64,000 nucleotides of DNA from Brachionus plicatilis. Taxonomy: Eukaryota; Rotifera; Eurotatoria; Ploima; Brachionidae. The first letter of the stretch is position 1, and every line of letters starts with the position of its first letter. This document shows positions 42,411 through 55,035 of this stretch, one piece after another. The translations under genes were made by a program, and so were the position numbers. The notes under the pieces were generated by a model that was not told the DNA's origin, ran no database searches, and saw only the letters and a list, made by a program, of their open reading frames with translations. Where the stretch lies: contig QEOQ01000206.1 of assembly GCA_010279815.1 (NCBI GenBank), positions 415,333-479,332 of the forward strand, given 5' to 3'.

Positions 42411-43230
42411 AACTTTATAAAAGTCTTATAAAGCCTCATTTAGAATATGCTATTCCAGCATGGTAACCATATCTACAAAAAGATAAAATAATTCTGGAGG
42501 ATATACAACATAGAGCTACTGATGCTATTTTAAAAATCTAAACTTCGGTCAAAGACTAAATCGGTCATTATATTTCAAAATTGGAGTAAAAATGATGTAT
42601 CTAGAGATTTTTACTTAAATGGAATCAAAGTTCAAAAAGTAAACAGTTTGCTTTGCCTTGGTTTACCAATTGGCGATCATGTTTTTAAAGAAAATTATTG
42701 GGTGAAAAATTCAAAAAAGTACAAAAAGCTCTATACTTCTTAAATGGAGTTGGTTGTAGAGCATTTGGTCTAGAACCTAAAATCTTAGCTAGACTGTATA
42801 GCATTTACTGTCAGCCTTTTTTTAAATTATGGCATAGAAATTTGTTATATTAAAAAAAGTAAGCTTAAAATTATTATCATATCTAAATCTCTATTATAAT
42901 AAATTCAAATGCCCTGAAGGCTCACTTATCAAACAAATAAAAGACGTTGTTAAAATAATTGATTTAGATCCTTTCACTGAAGATGGCAAAGTTTGTATTG
43001 ATGCACTAGATCAATTTTATGTGTCAAAAATTACTCAACTAGACAAAGCTCAACTCTACAGAAAAATTGCACATTTATGTGACTTGCTCTGTAAAGATCA
43101 AGTAAATTGTAAATACTATAAAGATATTTTATACGATGTGCTGAATAAATCAGCAACTTAAATAATTTAATCTTGGCTTTTTATTTATTTTATTTTTTTT
43201 AAGTCGCCTATGAGAGGCAGTTTATAAATT
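42409..43230 (+). pseudogene. Two LINE ORF2 fragments with a 3' hairpin
   Basis: The first piece (42409-42540) reads LYKSLIKPHLEYAIPAW then IILEDIQHRAT, a CR1/Jockey-like RT tail. The second (42560-43160) reads YLNGIKVQKVNSLLCLGLPI, GDHVFKENYWV, FLNGVGCRAFGLEPKILARL, NYGIEICYIK, and then an open C-terminus ending DILYDVLNKSAT and a stop. Several frameshifts are present. After the stop, a T-rich run and a small hairpin (GCCTATGAGAGGC, near 43206) resemble a LINE 3' end. Confidence 0.7.
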
Positions 43231-43557
43231 ATAAATTATAAAAAGATAAAATTAATTAGACAAAATAAAAATGACCTTATTTTTTAAATCAAAATATTTT
43301 CATCCATTTTTATTTAAAAATAAATAAAATTTTTATAAGAAAAAATATAAAATACATTTATATTTTCAAAAAAAAAAAAATCCCATCAACTTTTTCCAAT
43401 TAATTTAACTTAATATCTAACATTATTAAAAATAATAAATTACAAAATGAAGTAAAAATTTACAATTTTTGCCTAAATTTCTCATAAAAATTATAATAAC
43501 AATTCCATAGCATGAATAAAAAATACCAATTCCAACAAAAAAAAAAAAAAAAAAACT
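43231..43557. other. AT-rich spacer
   Basis: Probably includes the 3' UTR of the minus-strand SH3 gene. A run of A residues ends at 43555, just outside its stop codon. Confidence 0.5.
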
Positions 43558-46500
43558 TTACAAAGCTGTAATCTGAGATTTTCGTCTAGTCTGCTCAAAC
43601 CGAGCATTACTGCTCAAATTCTTATTACTGCTATAGATTATCTCCTGTAAGTCAACGGCACAGCTTTTCGGTATAATTCCATATTGCTGCGATAGATTGA
43701 GGCTGGAATTTTCATAGCCCATCAATTTGACATAGAGCATGTCATTAAAATCTCGTATAACAGACACCAGCATTCCGGGACTCACCGAAATCTCTTGAAA
43801 GTTTCTCGCCTCATGCTTCAGTATAATAGTCCACACATTTTCTTGTTCCTTGTGTCTGTCCACATCGTTGAGCGAGTCAAGCTCAATTTTGTTCAGGTCC
43901 AGGTCCGGACAGTACATCAAATCACTTGAGTTTATATTCAAACCATTCTTGTTGTCTTTATTGTCATCCAAATCAATGGAAACAGCGTAAAAAGACTGAA
44001 TTTTGGCTGGATCAGTTTGGCTACAAGTCAAGTAGGAGTCAAGCGATCTGCGAATGTTATTTCGCTTGAACTCGTTCTTTTTGTACCTGGGCTGTCTGGC
44101 GGACATGCGAAAATTGCTGCTGTTACAAAACGGCACAGGCGCAGTACAAAATGAGTCGTGGCTCTCTGGCAGCGTGGTGTCGTCCATTAGGGTCAGATTG
44201 AGGCTGCTCCGGATGGATATGGGCAGTCGGCTTCTGCTTTGCATGGACAGCAGACATTTGGATGATTTTTCTGGCCTTTCTTGGCTGTCATCGAGGATTT
44301 TGTAGTTGGTGGAAAAATTGGTCATGTTGGTCTCGATTTCGCTGCGGTATCCCGAGTCCCGGTATTTGCACAAAGAGTAGTCCGGGTTCAGAACCGAGAA
44401 TTGACTGTGGTCATGGCCAGCTAAATAGTTGGCGCCTGATTTTGGCTTTGTGGCATCGCTGGGCTCGACTAGGTCGTCGTACTCGGACTCGGTTGACAGC
44501 GAGTGGTATTTGATTGAGTCATTAGCTGATTTCTCGTCCGAATAATTGTTCGAGTTTGTGTTCAGGGTGTCGGTGTCACTGCTGAGGCTCTTGACAGGCC
44601 GAAAACCAACCTTGCTGCTTGGCTGGTGCTTTCGCACACTTTGCTCATTGCTGGAAATAATTGGCTTGCAGCAGTTTCGCGGCACATAGCCCTCCATGTC
44701 GTCAGCTGTTTTCACATATATCAAGTCCAGATTGGAAAGGTAGAAGATGGCATTTACTGGCACTCCTTTGTGGAGCTCGATGAGGCGAACATTGAGGCCG
44801 CAAAGGTTGAATTTGTTGGTGAGCTGGACCCACTTGGGGTCGTTTACGCTGAATGAATCGGTGCACAGAATTGGAATATTTGCTGGCTTGTCAATAGACG
44901 ACTTGCTTAGTTTGTCGAAAATTTTGGAATTTAAATCGTTGGGCAGATCGGCGGTGGCGTCAATTTTGGAGTTGAGTGTGGAATGTTTGAGGATTAGGGG
45001 AGACTTTGGTATTTTGAGTTGAAAATTTTCGCTCTTGTTCACGCGGGTATAGCTCTCGAATTCATTGCTTGCCGGCTCCAGTGAAGATACTGATTCGTAA
45101 GAGCCTTCATTTTCTTGGAATATTTTGTTCGTGTTTTTTGGAAGTTTTACCCAAGACTTTGTCGAACGTATCTCTTTAGATAGAAAAATAGGTAAATTAA
45201 AATAAAAGAAAAAATTAAATGTATTTTTTTCTACTCTTTTTTTACTCATTCTATCATTTTATAGATTTAAATTTTCCATTTTTTCTAATCAATAATTCTG
45301 AGTAAGCAGGCTGAAAAGAGGGTTTTTTCCGCTGGAAAAATACTCGGGAGGCTGCTAACCTAATTGTATTAAACAAAATAAGGAAAAAATGCTAAAATTT
45401 TTTTTTTTTAAATTAACATCTAAAATTCTTTATTAAATAATCTTTTTAGTTTAAAAATTTTTACTTTTCATTACCATGACGGTGTTTTTTTATTAAATAA
45501 GCTACCATGTGTCAAATTTATTTATTCTATTGAATTAGCCACCTATTAGGAGAAGTAAATTTAAAGAGAATTTTGAAAGAAAAAAAATAAATTTGTGTGT
45601 TTAAAAATTTAGAAAATAAAATAATTTGGAAAAATTATTTAAACATAAAAAAGTTAAATAAAAATAAAAATGATAGAAAAAATATGAAAATACTAAAGAA
45701 AAATCTTGACTTATTCATTATTAGTTAATTTAAAATTATTTTATAGTGTTTAAACTTAATATTGTGTCAAATGATTCATTTTTGAGGATAATTTTTTTTT
45801 ACCATTTTTTAATGCTAGACAAAAAATTTTTTTAAAGAGTAAATACTGACAAATAATCTAATTTTTTTTTGATAATTTAAAAGTTGTTGATTTTATTTAC
45901 GAAATAATTTGCTATATTAAATTAAAAAAAAATAATTTAAAGGTCAAAATTTATAACAAAAATGCACTATCTTATATGCTTGATGTTAAATATTGGACCG
46001 GAAGTTAATCAAATTTTTAATATTGAGACTTTTTATAAATAAAAAATATCGTGACTATTTGTTTTTAACGCCGCACTAAAAGCCCAAGAACTTAGTTTTG
46101 GTGTCTTAAAAAAATTAGATTTTTTGACTTAATATTAAAAATTGAAAATTTCCGCATCCAGTTAGCTTCCGGGATCATAGATTGTCATCTTTACTATTTT
46201 AAGTTAATAATATTTTTTTTAATAAATTTATTAAAAAAAATCAACAATGAAAAGAGTTAAAATAAATCAAATTTATTAGATTGAATGATTGAAACTTATA
46301 TTATTTAAATTAATGTTTTAATTAATGTAAGAAAAAATTAAAATTATTTTCAAAAGAGATTTGGAAAAGATTTCTTAACTCTTAATAAGTTTTTAGTCTA
46401 AAAAAATGAATTCAAATTTAAAAATTTAACAAGTTTTATTTTTCGATTATTTTCTATTTAGACTTTATCCAGGATATTGATACTTTTTTTTTGTTTACAA

Positions 46501-46892
46501 ATTTAAACTCACTAAGTAATTTTGTTTTAATTTTTGATTTTTGAAAAAGGCTTTTAATTTTCTTTAGTTTTTTAAATTCTTAATTTAAAAAAAAAACTTG
46601 AAAGCCTTTTTCCATTTGTACAAAGTAAAATTAAAAAAAAATCTTTATTTTTATTTTTAAATTAAAATTTTAAATAAACAGATGCATCGAATCTTTTTAG
46701 AATATTTTGAAATTATCTATTTTATATTAAAAAAATCTTACTCTTTTTGATAAAGTTAACAGGCGATCCGGCTCCATTTTTCGAGTTGGTCAAATTAGCA
46801 GCCTGGACATGGTACATGCCTGGTTGAGCGTTTTCTTTGGGATTTAGAATATTTCTAATCTTCCGTATCATTTTATTAGATTCTAAAGACAT
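43558..46892 (-). CDS. SH3-domain adapter-like protein
   Basis: Two exons on the minus strand, 46742-46892 and 43558-45173, joined in phase 1 across a 1568-nt intron; 588 aa. The first exon gives MSLESNKMIRKIRNILNP; the frame upstream of 45173 in exon 2 is intronic T-rich DNA. Two SH3-like folds can be read: about residues 166-222 (LIELHKGVPVNAIFYLSNLD, YVKTADDMEGYVPRNCCKPI) and about 497-565 (VWTIILKHEARNFQEI, GMLVSVIRDFNDMLYVKLMG, YGIIPKSCA). The middle is Ser/Asp/Asn-rich and probably disordered. The last residues (SQITAL) fit a class I PDZ ligand. It is likely a cortical or signalling scaffold; the exact family is not recognised. Its coding sequence is more GC-rich than its surroundings. 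Confidence 0.8.
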
Positions 46893-48142
46893 TTTAAAAT
46901 TTTTATTTACTATTTACTATTTTGATAGTAAGTCATAAATATTGAAAATTTAAGGTGATGATGCAAGAATTATGTATCAGCTTTATGAAGTGCCATGTGT
47001 TAAACGATCAATCAAATCGTGTCACATAGCGAATAGAAAATATTTCGTAATAATGAACGAGAAGCATCAAAACTAACACGCTTTACAAAATGAGAAAATA
47101 TCACCGATGCAATTAAAATCGTACAAATTAGGTAATTTAAGGGTATTTACCTTTTTAAGACGATTATGTAACAGATTGTTTACTGTAATGGAATTCGATA
47201 TTTACATTAAGTTGTTTTCGATGTTCACTAAACGCTTGTATTCCTTATCTATTGATTCTACTATTAAATTTTTTAAAAAATATTGAAATATTCACTTAAG
47301 CCACGATTAGCTTTATGAATGCTTTAGTTGATTTTTTTATTTAAATTTGTGAGTCACATGACGCTTCGAAACGGACACTTTTTTAATCCGAAAAATATGC
47401 TGCTTAACTTAAGTAAATATTTAATTTGTACAAATGCAAGTCATTATTTACAATATTCGAATTTTGTAGTCAAAAATCAATAAGCAAGAGCCAAATTTCC
47501 AAAAAATCTGCAAAATCTCTCTCAAAAATTGATCGATTTTTCTGTCTAAATCTCTTAAATTTAAATTTTAGTTATTTTTAAATTAACATCAACTTAACTC
47601 TGCATTTACATCAAATATTATTTTTACTAGTCAAATTTTGCTTAGATTTTAGAAAAAAAAGAAAAATTTATAATTAATCAACTAAAATTTGTTAAAAATC
47701 TCTAATTTTGATACAATGTTATAAAAATTACAAATGATTTTATAAAATATATTATAAATTATTATCCAAAAGAATTAAGTAATGAGACAAAAATCTTTAA
47801 AAATTTACATTGTAAATAGGTAGGATTGAATTTTTTTTTATTTTAAAATTCAAAAAATGAGAAAGATAAGAGACCAAGTTGTTTGAATTGGAACTTGGTC
47901 TCTTTTTTCAGCTTGACGTTTCAAAATTATTTTTTTAACTTTTTAAAAGATTCAAAATCTGAAATAATACCCTATAAAAATTTTATTAGGATCAATTTTA
48001 TGAACATTTAGCCTTTCTCAACTCAAAATCACCTTTTTTTTTGTAGAAAAAATTGAATATAATCTTGTAGAGAAAGATAATAAAAAAAAATTTCGCTTCT
48101 TCTAGTCTTAACTCCGATCGAAAATTTAAGTATCTAGAAATT
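46893..48142. other. Upstream region of the SH3 gene; one hairpin
   Basis: No gene. At 47868-47904, AAGAGACCAAGTT and AACTTGGTCTCTT form a perfect 13-bp stem with an 11-nt loop. Near the right end (about 48095-48142), an open stretch appears to continue past the MITE at 48143. Confidence 0.5.
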
Positions 48143-48308
48143 AGTGTTGGATACCGTAAGTGACGGCCACTAGACCGCCAAATGTTGATGTTGGCGTTTT
48201 GATGGCTGCGAGGGAAAAAATCTTTGGTTTGTTTTTACTCCCAGACATCAAAACGTTCATCATCAACTTTTGGCGGTCTTGTGGCCGCCACTCACGGTCC
48301 TTGGCACT
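48143..48308. mobile_element. 166-bp foldback MITE with 10-bp target duplication (MULE-like)
   Basis: Arms of about 70 bp: AGTGTTGGATACCGTAAGTG, CGGCCACTAGACCGCCAAA and GTTTTGATG face CATCAAAACG, TTTGGCGGTCTTGTGGCCG and CCTTGGCACT. It is flanked by the perfect direct repeat TCTAGAAATT (48133-48142 and 48309-48318). Long arms with a 9-11 bp duplication are the hallmark of Mutator-like elements. It is much more GC-rich than its flanks. Confidence 0.92.
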
Positions 48309-48459
48309 TCTAGAAATTGCTAAAGCTTGGTCTGCAGAAAAAATACTCCAAGAGTTTTTAAAATTCTTTATATCACAGGAAAAATTGAAAAAAAAATTTT
48401 ATGATAAATATAAAACATTTAGTGGTTTCAGCAAATGTCAGATGGAAATCATTTTCTAA

Positions 48460-51400
48460 TCGATTATTTCATTCCTAAATACTTTTATTACTTTGTGTCA
48501 ACAAATTATTTTATATTGGAAATTGTCCTTGCGGACAACTAAATTACATGAAAAAGATAGGGGATTTTTTAGCTTCAAACATAATAGATTTAATTCTGCA
48601 TAATAGATTTAATTTAGTGCAATAGAAAAAAGCTTGAGTTAAAATTTAAGTAAAATGCATCAATTTGTCTCTTTAGGGAAAAAATAAAAGGCCTTTTCAA
48701 TATTTAATTAAAGCATTAAATTTGACGACACTAAGATAACATTATGATTATCGATCAGCTTAACTTAAAAGTATCGAAATTAAATTATTATTTAATCAAA
48801 TTCAAAAAATAAAGTGTTTATTTATAAATCACATAACTTTAATTTAATTTTTTTTTCTCTAAAAATAGTGAATTTCTCTATTCTATTGAAATAAAAAATT
48901 GATAAATTAAAAATACAAAAAATGTCAGATCTATTATTTAATAATTAAAATCAAAATCAATTTTAAAAATAGATTCCTTAATTCACTGTATTGAATATTT
49001 TAATAAAATAAAAGTTCATTTTTTGCTAATTTCCCATCTATATTAAATAGCAATAATAATCAAAAATTTGGTGCTATTTTCCAACAAATTAATTAATAAA
49101 GCTATCTGAATACGATTTTAAATAATTTAACCCAGAGATCTTTAAACAAATATTAAGTGAATTATTTATATTTCTAATAACCTTATTTTTTTATAAATAA
49201 TTAATTTTTACAATAAATTTAGAATTGAAAAAAATAAAACATAATTCTTTCGGGATTTTTTGTCGAGTTTAAAACTCTGAAAAATAAATGAATCTGAAAA
49301 ATTTTCACTCTTTCTAAATAAAATCTAAAAATTAGGTATTAAACGTTAAGTATCACTAAAACCTCAATAAATTTTGTCTAATTTATCTTAATATTTTTCT
49401 GAATAAAAATAAACATTTAGCCACTTTGGGCTAATGAGCTTTTAGTCGATTGTTGTTGTTTTTTTAATTTATTTATACATTCTTCTACGATATCAACTGT
49501 AACAAAAGCAATTCTCATAAAAGAACAAAAACAAATGCGGAAAGCAAATTAGATTTGGTTGACTCGGTTTATTGCGGATTTTGTGACAAAGCATAAACTA
49601 TAAATCATTACAAATCGCAGATATTTTGAGCTCTTAAAAGCGATTAGTTCAATTGTTTTCAACAATAGATTAGAATTAAAAAATCCGAGTTTTACCCTTT
49701 GTTCCACTAAAATTGTTTTCATTAATTCAAATTACTTCTGAAAAATTGATCACTAGACTAAAATGAATATCGATTTTCGGACTAAAACTCCGAGTTCTAA
49801 TTCAAGAGAACAAATTTGCTAAATTTTAAAAAAGAGTCCAGCATTTTTTAGGTATCTTTTCCTAAAAAATAAATTTCTAATTAAAAATTCTAATTTAGTC
49901 CTTTGAATAGCTGATAAAAATAATTGAAATTCAATCCTAAAATGTCTGAAAATGGCCTTAAATTCATTAAATAAAACAAAAATTTTTGATAAAAATTTTT
50001 TATTTTTCTACTGTTGCTAAAATTTTACATTTTAATTAGATAAAACAATGTGAATCCAGAAAAAAATTAAAAAGTAAACCAGGTGAATTAAGATAAAAGC
50101 AACGGTTTGTATTAAACGCTCCAATGCTCTTAGGACCAATTCATCCGAAAATTTAATTAAAGTAAAAAATAAGTCAATTTTATTGATTAATTATCGATTT
50201 ACGATCGATAAGTAGTATTTTGATGATTCTATTTAATAATTAATTTATCTTGGGGTTTTAAATAAAATCGGTGAAACTTTAATTAAGTAGATTATTTTAG
50301 ACTAAATGCTTTCCAGTTTCTATTAAAATATTTTTGAGATTTTATTTTAGATAAGGCTTTACTTGATGATTTCGATAAGATAGTTTATGTGTTTAGCGAA
50401 AAGCTAATCGAAATAAACTAAAAATTCAGCCCTCTAATTTAAGAGATCTGTTCTTGTGCTAATTTGATCAGATAAAATGCAGGTCCCTTAAAATTAAATG
50501 GTTATCAAAACCGACTTTAATCGTTTTAAAAATTTTTAAGCGAAAATATTTTTTAATCTTATCGTTAAGTTAAAATCAGAAAGTCTCTTTAACAATATTG
50601 GATAAAAAATAAATCAAAAAAATTAAAATCTATTTTTTTTCTAAATAGATTCTTTATAATTTGCGAAAAAATTCCATACAGAAATATATCTAAACCATCT
50701 ATTTTATTGGAAATAATTTGTTTAGTGTAAATACAAAAAAATCCTGAGAAAACTATAATCAATTTTTAAAAGTAAATTAAAGAAATAATACTTGTGGTAC
50801 ATAAATAAACTGACTTCAAAAATATACTAAATAATTAAAAGAATATCGAAGAAAAAGAATTTTCATTATTTCATTGCTAGGAATTAAATAGTTTTGATTA
50901 TAATGGACTAGACAACCTGTGATATATATTTAGGTGCCAGATTCAATTTTGTTTAAATCAAGATAACACAAGTTCACATAAACACAACAACATGGTAACA
51001 TAAAAAGAATGTTAATTCTCTTAAGTATCTTTCTTTTGAAAAAAGAACTTCAAAAATAAATAGAGTATAATATCCCAGAAATAATATCCAAGAGAATTTC
51101 AAATATTCAATGCTTTTACTAACATATTTATTTTTTATTTATTAGAGGATTCAGAGTCACATCGACAATCATAAAAATCAATACAACAATCAAAAAAAAA
51201 TTTAAAAAATATTCTAAAAAATCTATAATAAAAATATTCTACTAAAAAAAGATTTTTCATAATTTAAAATTCTACCATAAAGTTGTTTAAAATTATGTAC
51301 AAATAAAAAAATCTTGAGTTGATTCTAATGAATTAGATTTTTTTCAAACAATATTCTTTACTGATTTGACAATTCTCCCTATTTGGATTCTTTAAACGTC

Positions 51401-51832
51401 TTTTAACCAAAGCATAGTCTTTTTTATGAATTTTTTGTATTGGGAGCATCAATTGTTCTAAAATAAATATTCATATGTGATTTCTCTTAGCGAGTTTATT
51501 TTTAGTGCTTCATAAAGTGAGGCCACGTATGTAATCTTCTTTAAATATTTATCAATGATAAATCATACTTGGTGTAAAGATATTACTAAATACTATTTCA
51601 TACAAGAAATTAATCCAGGATGTATCTAAAAACTAGCTTACAATATTATTTGAACTATCAACTTGATATTGGGACTGATTAATAAGATCCAAGGCTATAT
51701 AATGGACAAAATTTTTTTTATAAAATTTTCCGAATTTTTAAAAATTTGCATTTATTATTTGATTGTTTTTTAAAATCTGAACGTCATCTAAAATAATAAT
51801 TTCTTGATAATTTGCACCTAAATTTTATATTA
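48460..51832. other. Long AT-rich gene desert
   Basis: No open frame above background, no RNA gene and no clean inverted repeat seen. Confidence 0.55.
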
Positions 51833-51961
51833 CAGTACAATTTAAAACTAACTTTTAAATTTCTTTTCCTCGACTCTTCCTCGACTTTTCCTTTCCCCAC
51901 TGGAATAGTTGAGGAAAAGTCGAGGAACAAAAAGCGTACAAGTTAGTTTTAATTTGTACTG
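51833..51961. mobile_element. 129-bp Tc1-type MITE
   Basis: CAGTACAATTTAAAACTAACT at the left faces AGTTAGTTTTAATTTGTACTG at the right, flanked by TA on each side, with an inner palindrome built on CCTCGACTCTTCC and GGAAAAGTCGAGG. A second copy is nested in the element at 25714-26170. Confidence 0.88.
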
Positions 51962-51963
51962 TA

Positions 51964-52643
51964 GAAAAAGAGTAGGTATTGTGCTTGGATTCCTTTTTAC
52001 CATTTCTTTGCAAATTTGTAACATTATTCTAGATGGATAGCAGTCTGTACTGATGTCATGTAATTGATTTAAAAAATAGAGACTTTTCAAAGTTATTTGA
52101 GATATTTATCTTTCATTTTCAATAAAATATTATATTTTTATTAATTTTTATTTTATTTAAATGAGCTTATGGTCATATTTTAACAATCTTTGTTTTAAAC
52201 TTATATGAAATATGATTTTAAATTAGCAAATTGATCAAGATTTTTACACTAAAACAAACTTAGCTTTTTAAACATCGACTTTCCAATGGATTTCAAAGAT
52301 TAAAATAAAAAATAAAATCAAAGTTCTTCAGTAAACTTTAAAACGTGTTAGACCATCAAAATGAAGTAAAATTGTTTCGTTTTTAAATATTCTATTTTTT
52401 CGGATATCGATGAATTTTTTGAGTAAATTATAAGATAATTTCTTTTAATTTTTTACTAGTTTAAAAAAACTAAAAAAGCAAAAATTTCAGTAACTAAAAA
52501 ATTTAGTAGGAAAAGACAAAAGTCTTTTATATAAAATATAAAATTAATATTTAGAAAAAATTAATATAACATAAATTAATATAAATATAAAATTAAAGAA
52601 TATAAAATTCAATATAAAATTTTAGTACAAAAATTAAAAACGT
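51964..52643. other. AT-rich spacer
   Basis: No gene or clear repeat seen. Confidence 0.5.
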
Positions 52644-52882
52644 TACAATTTTTTTTCTAATTTTGCAACAATGGTTCTGTAAATAGTACAATATTGTAAA
52701 AATTTGTTCAAACGAATTCATGGCTCTTCAAAAGCTTTGAAATTTTCTGTAAAATGCATACTATCAAAAAATATTTGATTAAATTTGTAATAGATTGCAA
52801 AGTTTTTACAGTTTGTACAAATTTGTACAATATTTTACTGTTTAAAGAACCATTTTTGCATAACTAGAAAAAAAATTATAAA
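52644..52882. mobile_element. ~240-bp foldback MITE
   Basis: Arms: ATGGTTCTGTAAATAGTAC and ATATTGTAAAAATTTG at the left face CAAATTTGTACAATAT and ACTGTTTAAAGAACCAT at the right, about 75 bp per arm with mismatches. The TTCTGTAAAT-type motif links it to 20787-21110 and 54640-54900. Confidence 0.7.
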
Positions 52883-54289
52883 TTTTACTTTATTACTGTA
52901 GCTTTTTACTAAAATTACACATTGCCTTTATACATCAAGCTTTAATTAAATATTTGTCCTCTTGTTTATATTTAAAATTTAAAAAAAAATAAGAAAAAAT
53001 ATTCATTAATTTTTGTAAAACAACTTATTTAAATCGAAATCAAAACAAATAACTTGTTTTTTAGTTTAAGAAATGAGTTTATTCACTACAAGAAATAGTT
53101 GAAACACAAGTCTTTTTAGACGTTTTTTTCAGAATCACGATTTTCCAAAACAACAATTTTTTTGATGATTTATTAAAAATTTAGAAAAACAAAAATACAA
53201 AAAAAAAAGAGACAAAAAATATGGAAATATCCAAAATGTAGAAAAAAATTAAATATTCCACATATTGGTCTATTATATAAAAAAAGATGGTTAAAAGATA
53301 CTATGAAATTTGGAGAATTTTATCTTTGCTAACGAGGTTTAAAAATTAAATTGAAATCAAATGCCGCAATTAATTGCGATTTAAAATGCAATTAGATCAA
53401 GGCTTTTATTCGCTCTATGGTCTCAGATATAAATCCAAGTTTATGATTCAGTATATTTTGAAATAGATAGAAAAAACTAGAAAATTCGACATCATAAGAA
53501 TTTTGTTTTTTGAAGAGAACTCGACATAAATTTTTAAATTTCGAACTAATTTTTATAACAAAAAAGTGGGAGTTATCAACTTCTTCGTTTCTTCCCTTCA
53601 GTTAAAAAATAAATAAAAATTCTCTAACAATATTATCGTCCTTGATCAAAAATTATCATATGAAATGTAAAATTTTGATGAATTTTTTTAATTATTTAAA
53701 ATAAAAATTAATATTAACTTCATTTTATTGTCTCAAATTATCTTAAAATTTTTTATTACTAATAAAAAATGCATGGTGCTTCTAGTGTTAATTAGCACTT
53801 GATTGACTCTTAAAAATTATTTTTATAAAATTTATTTTTTATCTTTTTAGATTTAATTTTAATGTTGTAAAGTAAAGTAGACATAAAAAAACGGTTATCA
53901 CTTACAATTTAGTTTAATTACGACTATTTAATAAACGAAATGAATTATATACGTTCCGAACATGGAAGTGATAGTTTGTTTTTGAAATTGTTTTGACAGA
54001 CAAAAAGCATTTAAATTCTGAACATTAAAACATTACATGATGCTGATTTTTAATCGTTTATTTTATTCTATTCGGAGTTGTTTAAAATTCCCAAAAAAAA
54101 GTCCAAGTGACTTGGACTTGACTTGAGAATTTTGACTTTGAAATAACTCTGATTTTATTTATACTTTGTCATCTACTAAGAAATTTTTTAAGTTAATATC
54201 GTTGTTTTTTTAATATTTCAACCACTAGAAAATTTAAATTTATTTGATCAGAAAATATATAAAAAACAGAAAGAAGATAATATATGGAA
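52883..54289. other. AT-rich intergenic
   Basis: Contains an AAGTCCAAGTGACTTGGACTT palindromic patch near 54100, also seen in part near 57950, 58145 and 59100. Otherwise nothing. Confidence 0.5.
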
Positions 54290-54550
54290 AAAGAAAATTT
54301 TATGCTCTTTTAGAATATATAAAATTTTAAAAAATATTTTAATTTTATCATTGAATACCTGGGTCTTAAAGAACTTCAACTTTTTAAGAGGTTAGTTATT
54401 ATTAGACCTCTATGTATAATTTTTTTTTGAGCCTCCTAAAAAAAAATGAAATTTATGGTTTCAAAAGACGTTTTTAACGAATTTCAAGCCAAAATTTATA
54501 AATTTAGATAGCAATTAAGTTTTGAATTTATGGAACTTTACTCTAAACTT
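54290..54550. repeat. Dispersed repeat, copy 2
   Basis: Counterpart of 42150-42410 in the same orientation. Confidence 0.6.
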
Positions 54551-54639
54551 TTCAGAATTGAAAATTTCCATCAAATATGTTGAAATTTTGTTAAAAAATT
54601 AAAATATTTGGCTTTATGAATTTAAAGCAGAGCAAAAAA

Positions 54640-54900
54640 TTAAAGATTTAAAAACCTTTTTTCTAAAAGTCCAAAATTAGTTCTGTAAATTGTACCAGTT
54701 GATACATTCAATGTGTCAACTTAATCAAGCTTCTGCAATTTCTCTCTAAAGTAATTTCATATATTTTAGTATGTGTGCATATCTTAGACTTTTACAGAAA
54801 ATGGCTTTCGGTGATCCATTGAATGTATCAGATAATACAATTTGCCAAGACAATTTTTGACTTCTAAAAAAGTTTTCAAAGCTTTTTTTAAACAAACAGA
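54640..54900. mobile_element. Foldback MITE related to 20787-21110
   Basis: TTCTGTAAATTGTACCAG and TGATACATTCAATG at the left face CATTGAATGTATCAG and TACAATTTGCCAAG at the right, and the arms extend outward (TTTTTCTAAAAGTCCAAAA facing TTTTTGACTTCTAAAAAA). The ends are not sharp. Confidence 0.6.
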
Positions 54901-55035
54901 ACAAAAAAGTAAACATTTAAGGTTAAAATTTTTAATTTTTTGTTCTATTTTTTTGGCCTCAAATCTACAATTACAACTATTTTTTCGATAGCAAAATTCA
55001 GTTTTTAGTTGAATAATTTTATTTACAAAGTATTG

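Noticed and set aside
44054..45022. Several plus-strand open frames opposite the SH3 gene
   Set aside because: They are antisense shadows of a more GC-rich coding exon, with no motifs of their own.
47868..47904. Perfect 13-bp hairpin followed by T-rich DNA as a terminator or microRNA
   Set aside because: Bacterial-type terminators do not apply here, and a 13-bp stem is too short for a microRNA precursor.
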